Source: Kribbella jiaozuonensis
Lineage (GTDB): Bacteria; Actinomycetota; Actinomycetes; Propionibacteriales; Kribbellaceae
NCBI RefSeq assembly: GCF_005233875.1
Contig: NZ_SZPZ01000005.1
Span: 558,001 to 622,000 of the forward strand
Length of the DNA stretch: 64,000 nt
Direction: 5' to 3'
Shown: positions 33,047 through 40,817 of the stretch, piece after piece
How the letters are laid out: the number at the start of each line of letters is the position of its first letter
Position numbering within the stretch: position 1 is the stretch's first letter
The notes under the pieces: model-generated
The model's input: only the letters and a program-made list of their open reading frames with translations
Databases searched by the model: none
Told to the model about the DNA's origin: nothing
Program-made: the position numbers and the translations under genes

Positions 33047-34417
33047 CTAGTGCCCGCGCGCACCGGTTCCATGAATGTGGGCGGCCAGCCCTTCCGCCGC
33101 CTTCGGCTCGTCGTCCGCGAGCAGACCGACGGCCGCGAGCACGTAATCCGCGTCCACGCACACCTCCGCCCGCTGCGGGACGAGCCAGCCCTCCTCCTGC
33201 GCGTTCGTCCCGATCGAGCCCAGGATCCGCGCCGCGACCTCCGGCGGATTGTGTCGCAGCACTCCCCCGGAGCCGACCAGCAGATCCACCTCGCGCAGGT
33301 CCTTTCCGGAGCGCTCGATCACCCGTCCGCCAGGCCCGAACACGATCCGCTGCCGCCCCGCATGCCGCCTGAGCGCGACCGTCGCGGCGACGCTCGCCAG
33401 CGTCTCGTCGTACGACGCTTCCTGCTGGTCTTGTGGCAGAAACGAAGGATCGTCATGCCGGCGTTCGGCAGCAGCTCGTACTGCGTCCGCATCCGCGATC
33501 AAGCCGGCCTCGATGCCTGCCGCGACCACCGGCACGGCGCTCCAGCGCATGCCGAGATCACCCTCGACCGTACGGGTGACCGGATGGGTGGCGACCACCT
33601 CGCGGCCGAGGTTGGCGTCCTCGGGGTCGAGCTCGATCACCGAATGCACGTCGGTGGTGGCGCCGCCGATATCCACGACCGCCACGTCGCCGTGCAGGCC
33701 GGCGAGCACCTCGACGCCCCGCAGTACGACGTCCGGCGTCGCGGCCCGGATCATGCTCGCGAACGACGGATCGCGGGACAGGTTCTTCCCGCCGATCACA
33801 TGGGCGAGGAACATCTCCCGAATCGCGGCCCGCGCACTGTCCGGCACGAACACGCCGATCTCCGGCACGACGTTGTCCGCGAGCACGTGCGGTACGGCGG
33901 CCGCCGTCAGCATGGCGGCGATCTCGGCCTGCGCCTCGATGTTGCCCGCGACAACGACCGGTTTCCGCCATTTGTACTTCGCCAGCGTCTCGGCCGCCTT
34001 CAGCAGGACTGCCGAGTTGCCGCCGTCCGTCCCGCCGAGCAGGAGCACGACGTCCGGCCGATCCTTGCGCAGCTCCTTCTGACCGGTTGCCGTCAGCCCA
34101 CCGTTGACGACGGCAACCACCCGGCCGCCGCTGGACAGCGCGACCCGCTTCCCCGCCTCCGCGGTGACGAGCTCTTCGTTGCCCACGACACCGATCCGCA
34201 GCCCGCCGCCCGCACTCGAACAGGCCAGCACCTCGGCCTTCTTCACCCCACGATCGACCTCCTCGAGCGCGACCCGGCAGGCATTCCAGCCGTCCATCAC
34301 GTCGCTGTCGATCGTCGTACGGTGCTCGGCCCGGGCCACCAACTCGCCCGAGCCGATGTCCACGGCAACCGCTTTCGTGAACGTCGACCCGAAGTCGACG
34401 GCCACTACCAGGCTCAT
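33047..34417 (-). CDS. Glutamate mutase MutL-family protein (ASKHA fold)
   Basis: 456 residues. Starts with the actin/Hsp70-type phosphate-1 motif VVAVDFGSTFTKAVAVD; second motif AVVDIGGATTDVHSV; VVLLLGGTDGGNSAVLLKA is typical of the GlmL/MutL family linked to B12-dependent mutases as a reactivator-like factor. No glutamate mutase subunit is in the window. Not the mismatch-repair MutL. The ATG overlaps the metB stop by four bases, so it is co-transcribed with metB. Ends with the stop at 33047. Role in this operon unknown; perhaps maintenance of a cobalamin enzyme of sulfur amino acid metabolism (inference). Confidence 0.85.
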   Translation of the reverse strand: MSLVVAVDFGSTFTKAVAVDIGSGELVARAEHRTTIDSDVMDGWNACRVALEEVDRGVKKAEVLACSSAGGGLRIGVVGNEELVTAEAGKRVALSSGGRVVAVVNGGLTATGQKELRKDRPDVVLLLGGTDGGNSAVLLKAAETLAKYKWRKPVVVAGNIEAQAEIAAMLTAAAVPHVLADNVVPEIGVFVPDSARAAIREMFLAHVIGGKNLSRDPSFASMIRAATPDVVLRGVEVLAGLHGDVAVVDIGGATTDVHSVIELDPEDANLGREVVATHPVTRTVEGDLGMRWSAVPVVAAGIEAGLIADADAVRAAAERRHDDPSFLPQDQQEASYDETLASVAATVALRRHAGRQRIVFGPGGRVIERSGKDLREVDLLVGSGGVLRHNPPEVAARILGSIGTNAQEEGWLVPQRAEVCVDADYVLAAVGLLADDEPKAAEGLAAHIHGTGARGH

Positions 34418-35568
34418 GCCATCGAGCGGTCGAGGTCGAGGAGCAGGTCGTCGATCGTCTCGATGCCGACGCTCAGCCGGATCAGGTCGGCCGGGACCTC
34501 GAGCGGCGTACCGGCGACCGAGGCGTGGGTCATCTTGCCCGGGTGCTCGATCAGCGACTCGACACCGCCGAGGGACTCGCCGAGCGTGAAGACCTCGGCC
34601 TTGTTGCAGATGTCCAGCGCGTGCTTCTCGCCGCCGGTGACGCGGAAGCTCACGATCCCGCCGTACCGCTTCATCTGCTTGGCGGCGGTCTCGTGGCCCG
34701 GGTGGCCGTCGATACCCGGGTACAGCACCTGGCTGACGGACTTGTGCCGCTGCAGGAACTCGACGACCTTCTCGGCGTTGTCGCTGTGCCGGTCCATCCG
34801 GACGCCGAGTGTCTTGATGCCGCGCAGCACCAGCCACGAGTCGAACGGACCGGCGACCGCGCCGATCGCGTTCTGGTGGAAGGCGATCTTCTCGGCCAGC
34901 TCCGCATCGCGGACGACGAGCGCCCCGCCGACGACATCCGAGTGCCCGCCCATGTACTTCGTGGTCGAGTGGACGACCACGTCGGCGCCGAGCTCCAGCG
35001 GCTGCTGCAGGTACGGCGAGGCGAACGTGTTGTCGACCACCAGCAGGGCACCGGCGTCGTGCGCGATCTGCGCGACGATCGCGATGTCCGCGACGTTCAG
35101 CAACGGGTTCGTGGGGGTCTCGAGCCAGACGACCTTGGTCTTCCCGGGCTGGATCGCGGCCCGGATCGCCTCCGGGTGGGTGACCGCGGCCGGCGTCATC
35201 TCGACGCCCCAGTTGCCGAGCACCTTGGAGAACAGCCGGAACGTGCCGCCGTACGCGTCGTCGGGGAACACCACGTGGTCACCCGGCACGCACAAGGAGC
35301 GGATCAGGGTGTCCTCGGCCGCCAGCCCGCTGGCGAACGCGAACCCGCGGCTGCCCGCCTCGATCGCGGCCAGGCACTCCTCGAGCGCCGTCCGGGTCGG
35401 GTTCGCTGAGCGGGAGTACTCGTAGCCGTTGCGCAGCCCGCCGACGCCGTCCTGCTTGTAGGTGCTGGTGGCATAGATCGGCGGGACCACCGAGCCGGTG
35501 GTCGGATCAGGCTCGTTCCCGGCGTGGATGGCGAGCGTCTCGAAGCCGTAGTGGTGTTCCGTGTTCAC
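34414..35568 (-). CDS. metB: Cystathionine gamma-synthase (MetB-type)
   Basis: 384 residues, PLP-dependent Cys/Met metabolism family. Substrate/cofactor motifs: YEYSRSANPTRTALEE, SGLAAEDTLIRSLC, VVDNTFASPYLQQPLE and PLP lysine in HSTTKYMGGHSDVVGG. Makes cystathionine from activated homoserine and cysteine; actinobacterial enzymes of this type can also act as gamma-lyases, so together with cbs at the right edge it could serve reverse transsulfuration. GTG 35568 gives the conserved start (TEHHYGFETLAIHAG). Orthologue by position of Rv1079. Confidence 0.93.
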   Translation of the reverse strand: MNTEHHYGFETLAIHAGNEPDPTTGSVVPPIYATSTYKQDGVGGLRNGYEYSRSANPTRTALEECLAAIEAGSRGFAFASGLAAEDTLIRSLCVPGDHVVFPDDAYGGTFRLFSKVLGNWGVEMTPAAVTHPEAIRAAIQPGKTKVVWLETPTNPLLNVADIAIVAQIAHDAGALLVVDNTFASPYLQQPLELGADVVVHSTTKYMGGHSDVVGGALVVRDAELAEKIAFHQNAIGAVAGPFDSWLVLRGIKTLGVRMDRHSDNAEKVVEFLQRHKSVSQVLYPGIDGHPGHETAAKQMKRYGGIVSFRVTGGEKHALDICNKAEVFTLGESLGGVESLIEHPGKMTHASVAGTPLEVPADLIRLSVGIETIDDLLLDLDRSMA

Positions 35569-35746
35569 CGGACCAGCGTACGGCCTGGTCTGATCGACCC
35601 GTGCACGCCGTCCACAGCCAGGGCGATCGGACGGATCCAGGTTGTCCACAGGCGCGTCGTACCAGGTGGCGAATGACCCACTGCGCCGCCTACGGTTGCG
35701 GTCAGTGGTTGCCGCCGGGGACCGAGAGGAAGGACGACGGGGCCGG

Positions 35747-36328
35747 ATGAAGACGCAGGACAGGCCGCTCGACCAGGACGACCTGGCGATGGCGGACCTC
35801 GCCGAGATCCTGGACTGGGGCGTGATCGCCGGTCCGGACGGCGACGATGCCGGTCCGGAGGTGGTGCGCGCCCTGGTGAACCGGGTGATGGGCCGGACGA
35901 CCTGGCAGCCGTGGCCGCTGGAGGCCGGCGAGGTCATCGGCGACGAGATGGTCTCCTGGGGATTCACCACCCGGCGCGGGACGACGATGATCGTGTTCGA
36001 CGGGCTCGCGTTCCCGGACTGCCCGGACAGCGGCTGGTCGGCGTACGACATCGGTCCTGATGACATCGCCGCGGCCGAGGCCGGTCTGGACGCGCACTGG
36101 CCGGACCACCTCACACTCGCGACCAAGCACTGGGGACAGCCCGACTACATCGGTGATGAGACCAGCGTCACGTTCGTCGACGAGTGGGAGCCAGGCGCCG
36201 GCACCGGCCGTCGGCACCTCGCCGTCTGGCTGCGCCCGGGCGCCCAGATCCACCTGTACAGCAACAAGCCCAGCAAGGACCCGCTGACGACGTCTGTCGG
36301 GGTCAACTACGCCGTTTACATCGACTAG
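35747..36328 (+). CDS. Unrecognised family of three paralogues, copy 3
   Basis: 193 residues, full-length homologue of the genes at 27213 and 28157, from which it is now separated by about 7 kb. Same start MKTQDRPLDQDDLAMADLAE, TTWQPWPLEAGE, SWGFTTRRGTTMIVF, LDAHWPDHLTLATKHWGQP, FVDEWEPGAGTGRRHLAVW and HLYSNKPSKDPLTTSVGVN. ATG 35747 aligns with the start of the other copies; an upstream ATG at 35642 would add 35 unconserved residues. GAGAGGAAGG lies 15-24 bases upstream. Ten bases separate it from its partner gene at 36339. Function unknown. Confidence 0.78.
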   Translation: MKTQDRPLDQDDLAMADLAEILDWGVIAGPDGDDAGPEVVRALVNRVMGRTTWQPWPLEAGEVIGDEMVSWGFTTRRGTTMIVFDGLAFPDCPDSGWSAYDIGPDDIAAAEAGLDAHWPDHLTLATKHWGQPDYIGDETSVTFVDEWEPGAGTGRRHLAVWLRPGAQIHLYSNKPSKDPLTTSVGVNYAVYID

Positions 36329-36338
36329 GAGACCCGGA

Positions 36339-37736
36339 ATGAGCGAGCCCTCCTCGGAACCCCGCCAGGGGCGGATCTCCCGCTGGCGTGCCCGGTCACG
36401 CGGCACGAAGACGATGAAGGCCGGGTACGCACTGGCCGCGCGCGACGTGAAGAACTGGGACAAGGACGTGCTGGCGCGCATCGGCAGCTCCCGGATGACG
36501 CCGGCACACCTGGCCCGGCTCGCGCAGGTGGGCGTCAACGCGCAGATCCGCCCGGAGCAGCACGCTGCGACGTCGCAGTCGATGAGCCAGCGCGCGACCA
36601 ACCGGATGCAGTGGAGCCAGCGCCAGCAGAGCCCGACCAGGAATCCGTTCCGTCAGGCGGCGCGACGGATCTCCCGCTGGCAGGACGTGCGGCACGGCAC
36701 CAAGATGGTCAAGGCCGGGATGGTGCTGGCGGCCAAGGAGGCGAAGAACGCCGACCCCAACGTCAGGCTGGCGATGGGGAACGACCCGACCATCACCAAG
36801 TCGCAGATCTCCAACATGGTCCAGGGCCAGATGGAGTCGGCTTTCAAACCCGAGTTGTATGCGCCACGGCAGGAACCGCAGCAGGGTGCCGGTCAGCAGC
36901 AGGTTCAGGGCCAGGGGCAACAAGTTGAGGGGCAGCAACCGGTCCAGGGGCAGCAGGTGCCGCAGCAGGTGCCGGGGGGTCAGCGGGTGATGCAGCAGCT
37001 GACGGCTGCGGCCGGCGGGCAGGCGGCCGGAGAGACCGAGCAGGCGCTGGTCCAGGCCTTGGCCGAGTTCCAGCGGCTGCAGGGCGAGATCAAGCAGCTG
37101 ATCGAGACCCGGATGGCCCAGATCCAGCAGGAGAACGCCAACCTGAGCGCACTGCTGAACCAGGTGAGCCAGCCGGGCCAGCAGGTGGGCCAGCAGCCGC
37201 AGCTCGACCCGAACCTTCACAACGTCGGCCAGCACCCCGTCGTCCGGACCGAGGAAACCGCCCAGCAGCAGCCCGAAGGCCCCCAGCAGACCGAGGGCGA
37301 AGAAGTTGCCGAGGGCCCGCAAGGTGGCGACGGCGAGCAGACCGCCGAGGGCCAGCCGGTTGTCGTTGAGAACGCGGTGGAAGGCGGTAGTCAGCAGGTC
37401 GTGGTCCAGAGCGGCCAGGACGGTCAGCAGGTCGAGGCCACCGGTGAGCAGGTGCCCAGGGCCGAAGGCTGGACCAGAGTCGCCGAGGAACCGGAGAACC
37501 ACGCCGAGCAGCCCGTCGAGGGTGCAGCTCAGGGGCAGACGGAGGCGAGCGGCGGAAATCTGGCTGCGAAGGCAGAAGCCTCCAGAGCCGCGCAGGCCGC
37601 GGGCGACGTCGCTCCTCCGCGGCCGTCGTCTCCCCAGCAAGCCGCCGAGACCGCCCAGTCCGGAAGGCAGGACCAGACACAACGCACCGGTCAGCTCGCA
37701 ACCAAGTCCTCAAAGGACACCGGCCGAGGCAACTGA
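36339..37736 (+). CDS. Gln-rich protein with duplicated module, paired with copy 3
   Basis: 465 residues, no signal peptide. Two copies of a roughly 60-residue basic helical module: residues 13-72 (ISRWRARSRGTKTMKAGYAL...) and 111-172 (ISRWQDVRHGTKMVKAGMVL...), each with RW, GTK, KAG and LAA landmarks. The same module occurs once in the protein at 28747. Residues 180-215 are almost only Gln/Gly/Val/Pro, then a coiled coil at about 230-275 (AEFQRLQGEIKQLIETRMA), then an acidic Gln/Glu/Gly-rich disordered tail. Ribosome site GGAGACC just before ATG. No family recognised; composition recalls scaffold or condensate-forming proteins. Confidence 0.72.
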   Translation: MSEPSSEPRQGRISRWRARSRGTKTMKAGYALAARDVKNWDKDVLARIGSSRMTPAHLARLAQVGVNAQIRPEQHAATSQSMSQRATNRMQWSQRQQSPTRNPFRQAARRISRWQDVRHGTKMVKAGMVLAAKEAKNADPNVRLAMGNDPTITKSQISNMVQGQMESAFKPELYAPRQEPQQGAGQQQVQGQGQQVEGQQPVQGQQVPQQVPGGQRVMQQLTAAAGGQAAGETEQALVQALAEFQRLQGEIKQLIETRMAQIQQENANLSALLNQVSQPGQQVGQQPQLDPNLHNVGQHPVVRTEETAQQQPEGPQQTEGEEVAEGPQGGDGEQTAEGQPVVVENAVEGGSQQVVVQSGQDGQQVEATGEQVPRAEGWTRVAEEPENHAEQPVEGAAQGQTEASGGNLAAKAEASRAAQAAGDVAPPRPSSPQQAAETAQSGRQDQTQRTGQLATKSSKDTGRGN

Positions 37737-37754
37737 CCACCAGCACGACACCAC

Positions 37755-37783
37755 GAACGCCGCCGCTCACCCCGGCGGCGTTC
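37755..37783 (+). terminator. Terminator after the copy 3 pair
   Basis: Perfect 11-bp stem GAACGCCGCCG (37755-37765) with CGGCGGCGTTC (37773-37783), seven-base loop. No T-run. Confidence 0.75.
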
Positions 37784-37796
37784 GCCGTACTCCGCC

Positions 37797-37922
37797 CTAG
37801 AAGTCGACTAACTCCAGCCGCGCCTCGACCGGCGCACCTTCGGCCAGCCTCTCGGCAACCCGCACCGGCTTCTTCTTCCGCCGTCCTTCCGTCAGATCCG
37901 CGATGTCATCGCTGATCTCCTC
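37797..37922 (-). pseudogene. Short open remnant without a usable start
   Basis: Frame of about 41 codons ending at TAG 37799-37797, giving EEISDDIADLTEGRRKKKPV and a hydrophilic remainder (RVAERLAEGAPVEARLELVDF in two parts). It looks coding in composition but is closed upstream by a stop overlapping the end of yczE and has no ATG, GTG or TTG before its middle. May be the 3' end of a lost gene, or chance. Confidence 0.25.
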
Positions 37923-38577
37923 AGGGTTTCAGGCGGACGGTGAAGATTGGTAGGAGGAAGTGGACGAGGGGGCCGATCGCGAGGGCGTAGACGACGGTGC
38001 CGACGCCGATTGAGCCGCCGAGGAGGATGCCGGTGGCGAGGACGGTGAGTTCGATCGACGTACGGACGAGGCGGACACTCAGGCCGGTACGACGTACCAG
38101 GCCCGTCATCAGCCCGTCGCGCGGGCCGGGGCCGAACTGCGCGCCGATGTAGAGCGCGCCGGCGAGCGCGTTGACGACGACGCCGGCCAGCATGAAGACG
38201 ATCCGGAGCCAGAGCGCGTCCGGGCGGTCGACCGTCGCGAGGGTCAGGTCGGTGACCAGGCCGATCACGATGGCGTTGCTGATCGTGCCGAGGCCGGGCC
38301 ACTGCCGCAGCGGGATCCACGCCAGCAGTACGACGAAGCTGACCGCGATCACCACGGTGCCGAAGCTGAACGGGAAGTGCTTCGTGATGCCCGAGTGGAA
38401 CACGTCCCACGGGTCCAGGCCGAGGTTGCCCTGGATCATCAGGCCCATCGAGGCGCCGTACAGGGCCAACCCGACGTACAGCTGGACGAGGCGTCGCGGC
38501 AGGTGGCCTGCTTTCAGCTGCTGGATCGGATTGATAGGCGCGAGCTGGCGCGGCGGCGCGTCCGAGGTGGCGGTCAC
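37921..38577 (-). CDS. yczE: YczE/YitT-family membrane protein
   Basis: 218 residues with five predicted spans. LVQLYVGLALYGASMGLMIQGNLGLDP (first span and the GLGPWD-like turn, here NLGLDPWDVFHSG) and the later ALYIGAQFGPGPRDGLMTG are the family landmarks. Function unknown; in many bacteria the gene is divergent from a MocR-type regulator that controls it (YczR-YczE pair), exactly as here. GTG 38577 chosen as start of the family homology. Confidence 0.85.
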   Translation of the reverse strand: MTATSDAPPRQLAPINPIQQLKAGHLPRRLVQLYVGLALYGASMGLMIQGNLGLDPWDVFHSGITKHFPFSFGTVVIAVSFVVLLAWIPLRQWPGLGTISNAIVIGLVTDLTLATVDRPDALWLRIVFMLAGVVVNALAGALYIGAQFGPGPRDGLMTGLVRRTGLSVRLVRTSIELTVLATGILLGGSIGVGTVVYALAIGPLVHFLLPIFTVRLKP

Positions 38578-38604
38578 GTTCTCCAGTGTCAGCTGTAAGT
38601 GGCC

Positions 38605-38635
38605 TGGTATTCGATAGCCAATTACGCCATAGTGG
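38605..38635. promoter_or_regulatory. Probable MocR regulator site and promoter
   Basis: TGGTAT-TCG-ATAGCCA (38605-38620) forms a dyad, and a related CCATAGTGG lies at 38627-38635. TGGTAT is the complement of ATACCA, which I recall as the reported YczR half-site. CATAGT (38628-38633) could be the -10, placing the start of transcription at or near ATG 38641. Confidence 0.5.
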
Positions 38636-38640
38636 ACTGC

Positions 38641-40083
38641 ATGAAGGGGCAATATCTCCCGGCCAGCACCCTCGTCGGCCTGCTCGGCGCCTGGGCCGAC
38701 GGCACCGGCCCGGCGTACTGGCTGCTGGCCGAGCGGCTCCGGCTGCTGATCGCGGACGGCCGGATCACGCCCGGTTCGCGGCTGCCGAGCGAGCGCGAGC
38801 TGACCGACAGCCTCGGCGTCAGCCGTACGACGGTCGCATCGGCGTACCGGGAGTTGCGCGACCGTGGGTACGTGATCAGCCGCCGCGGATCGGGCAGCGT
38901 CACCGCGCTGCCGGGCCGGGTCCAGCCCTCGCTCAGCCGGCACCACGCGCCGACGTTCGAGACCGACGGGCACTACGACTTCACCGCGGCGGCCCCCGCC
39001 GCCATTCCCGGGATCAGCGCCGCGGTCGCGTCGGCCATGGACGAACTCCCGGCGCAGCTCGCCACCCCCGGCTATCACCCGCAGGGCCTGCCGGAGCTAC
39101 GCGCAGAGGTCGCAGCCGTGTACGCCGAACGCGGCCTGCCGACCTCGCCGGACCAGATCATCATCACCGCCGGCGCGCTGGCCGCAACGTCGATCGCGAT
39201 CCGGGCGATGACGCAGATCGGCGACCGGGTGCTGACCGAAAGCCCGACCCACCCGAACTCGGTGGACGCGATCCGGCACAGCGGCTGCCGGATCGTCGCC
39301 ACCCCGATGAGCCCGGACGGCTGGGACCTACCGTTGCTGGAGGCAACCATCAGGCAGACCGCGCCGCGGGCCGCGTGGCTGGTGGTGGATTTCCAGAACC
39401 CGACCGGGTGGCTGATGCCGGCGGCGGATCGCAAGCAGCTGGCGACCGCGTTCGCACGGAGCCGTACGACGGTGATCGTCGACGAGACGCTGTACGGGTT
39501 GTCCCTCGACGGGCAGGAGATGCCGCCGCCGTTCGCGTCGTACCACCCGGAAGGTGTGATCACGGTCGGGTCGGCGAGCAAGCTGTTCTGGGGCGGTCTG
39601 CGGATCGGCTGGATGCGGGTGCCGGAGGCGCTGGTCGCCCAGGTGCTCGACGCCCGCGCGTCGCTTGATCTCGGGGCGCCGGTGGTGGAGCAGCTGGTGG
39701 TCGCGCAGTTGCTGCGGCAGCGTGCCTCGCTACTACCGGATCGCCGGCTGACGATCGCCCGGCAGCGGGACGCCCTGGCCGAGGCCGTGTCCGAGGAGCT
39801 GCCGTCGTGGCGGTTCCGGCTGCCGGGCGGCGGGCTGTCGTTGTGGTGTGAGCTGCCGGAGGCGGTCGGCTCGAGCCTGGTCGGGCTGGCCGAGCGGAAC
39901 GGCGTACTGCTGGTCGCCGGCGCGCGGTTCTCGCCGGACGGCGGGCTGGAGTCGTTCATCCGGTTGCCGTACACGCTGCCCGCGGATGCGCTCCGTGACG
40001 GAGTACGTCGGCTTGCGGCGTCGTACGCGTCGCTCACCAGCGGTATGCCCCGGGCCCGACGGTCCGCCGCGATGATCGCGTGA
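38641..40083 (+). CDS. MocR/GabR-type regulator (GntR domain fused to aminotransferase)
   Basis: 480 residues. N-terminal GntR winged helix (LPSERELTDSLGVSRTTVAS and YRELRDRGYVISRRGSGSVTA), linker, then a fold-type I aminotransferase-like domain from about residue 115 with PLP-binding landmarks GALAATSIAIRAM, DFQNPTGWLMP, IVDETLYGLSLDG and the Schiff-base lysine in VGSASKLFWGGLRIGWMR. It senses PLP or an adduct and controls the divergent yczE. ATG 38641 starts KGQYLPASTLVGLLG; an upstream ATG at 38599 would lie inside the operator. Confidence 0.9.
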   Translation: MKGQYLPASTLVGLLGAWADGTGPAYWLLAERLRLLIADGRITPGSRLPSERELTDSLGVSRTTVASAYRELRDRGYVISRRGSGSVTALPGRVQPSLSRHHAPTFETDGHYDFTAAAPAAIPGISAAVASAMDELPAQLATPGYHPQGLPELRAEVAAVYAERGLPTSPDQIIITAGALAATSIAIRAMTQIGDRVLTESPTHPNSVDAIRHSGCRIVATPMSPDGWDLPLLEATIRQTAPRAAWLVVDFQNPTGWLMPAADRKQLATAFARSRTTVIVDETLYGLSLDGQEMPPPFASYHPEGVITVGSASKLFWGGLRIGWMRVPEALVAQVLDARASLDLGAPVVEQLVVAQLLRQRASLLPDRRLTIARQRDALAEAVSEELPSWRFRLPGGGLSLWCELPEAVGSSLVGLAERNGVLLVAGARFSPDGGLESFIRLPYTLPADALRDGVRRLAASYASLTSGMPRARRSAAMIA

Positions 40084-40171
40084 CGTCATCGCGCCGTAAG
40101 GGGTGCGGGGAAGGTCCGCCTTACATTCGGCGTTGAGAGACTATGAGAGTCACTCTGCGAGAGGCGTGAGA

Positions 40172-40816
40172 ATGTCGTTCTTCACCCGCAAAACCGCCAT
40201 GGTCGAGCCCCAGGCCGCTCTGCCGGGCCGTCCCACCCCTGGCTTCGCCGTACCGGACGAGAACATCGTCCTGCACACGCCGCAGACCGCCGCCGCGCCC
40301 GAGGGGTTCGAGGAGGTCTGGTTCGGCACCGGATGCTTCTGGGGTACCGAGGAGATCTTCTGGCAGCAGCCCGGCGTGTACACCACGGCCGTCGGCTACG
40401 CGGGCGGTTACACCCCGAACCCGACGTACGAAGAGGTCTGCACCGGCCGCACCGGCCAGACCGAGGCCGTCCGGGTCGTCTACGACCCGACCAAGACCAC
40501 CTTCGCCGACCTGTTGAAGGTCTTCTGGGAGACCCACGACCCGACACAGGGCATGCGCCAGGGCAACGACCTCGGTTCGCAGTACCGCTCGGCGATCTAC
40601 TACACCACCGACGCCCAGCGCGCCGAGGCCGAGCGCACCCGCGACCTCTACGCCCCGGTCATCAAGCCCCTCGGCTACGGCGACATCACCACCGAAATCG
40701 CCCCCGCCACCACGTTCTACTACGCCGAGGCCTACCACCAGCAGTACCTGCACAAGAACCCCAACGGCTACCGGTGCCACAGCAACACCGGTGCGAAGTT
40801 CCCGGCTGGCGCCTGA
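40172..40816 (+). CDS. msrA: Peptide methionine-S-sulfoxide reductase MsrA
   Basis: 214 residues. Reduces the S epimer of methionine sulfoxide in oxidised proteins. Catalytic motif GTGCFWGTEEIFWQ with Cys near residue 53, then YAGGYTPNPTYEEVCTGRTG and the C-terminal QQYLHKNPNGYRCHSNTG with the resolving Cys. A 45-residue N-terminal extension (MSFFTRKTAMVEP) is usual in actinobacteria. Cytosolic. Followed by a hairpin with T-run that lies inside the convergent gene's end. Confidence 0.95.
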   Translation: MSFFTRKTAMVEPQAALPGRPTPGFAVPDENIVLHTPQTAAAPEGFEEVWFGTGCFWGTEEIFWQQPGVYTTAVGYAGGYTPNPTYEEVCTGRTGQTEAVRVVYDPTKTTFADLLKVFWETHDPTQGMRQGNDLGSQYRSAIYYTTDAQRAEAERTRDLYAPVIKPLGYGDITTEIAPATTFYYAEAYHQQYLHKNPNGYRCHSNTGAKFPAGA

Positions 40817-40817
40817 G

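Noticed and set aside
33047..34417. DNA mismatch repair MutL
   Set aside because: The protein has actin/Hsp70-type phosphate motifs, not GHKL ATPase motifs; it belongs to the glutamate-mutase MutL family, which only shares the name.
33050..35425. Very long open frame on the plus strand opposite the MutL-family and metB genes
   Set aside because: Typical antisense frame of high-GC coding DNA: Arg/Pro/Ala-biased, no domain, and opposite two well-supported genes. The same applies to long frames opposite the DUF255, ABC and SARP genes.
27213..37736. The island as a prophage, tailocin or integrative element
   Set aside because: No integrase, transposase, terminase, capsid, tail, relaxase or tRNA-associated att repeat is visible, and housekeeping genes (metB) lie inside.
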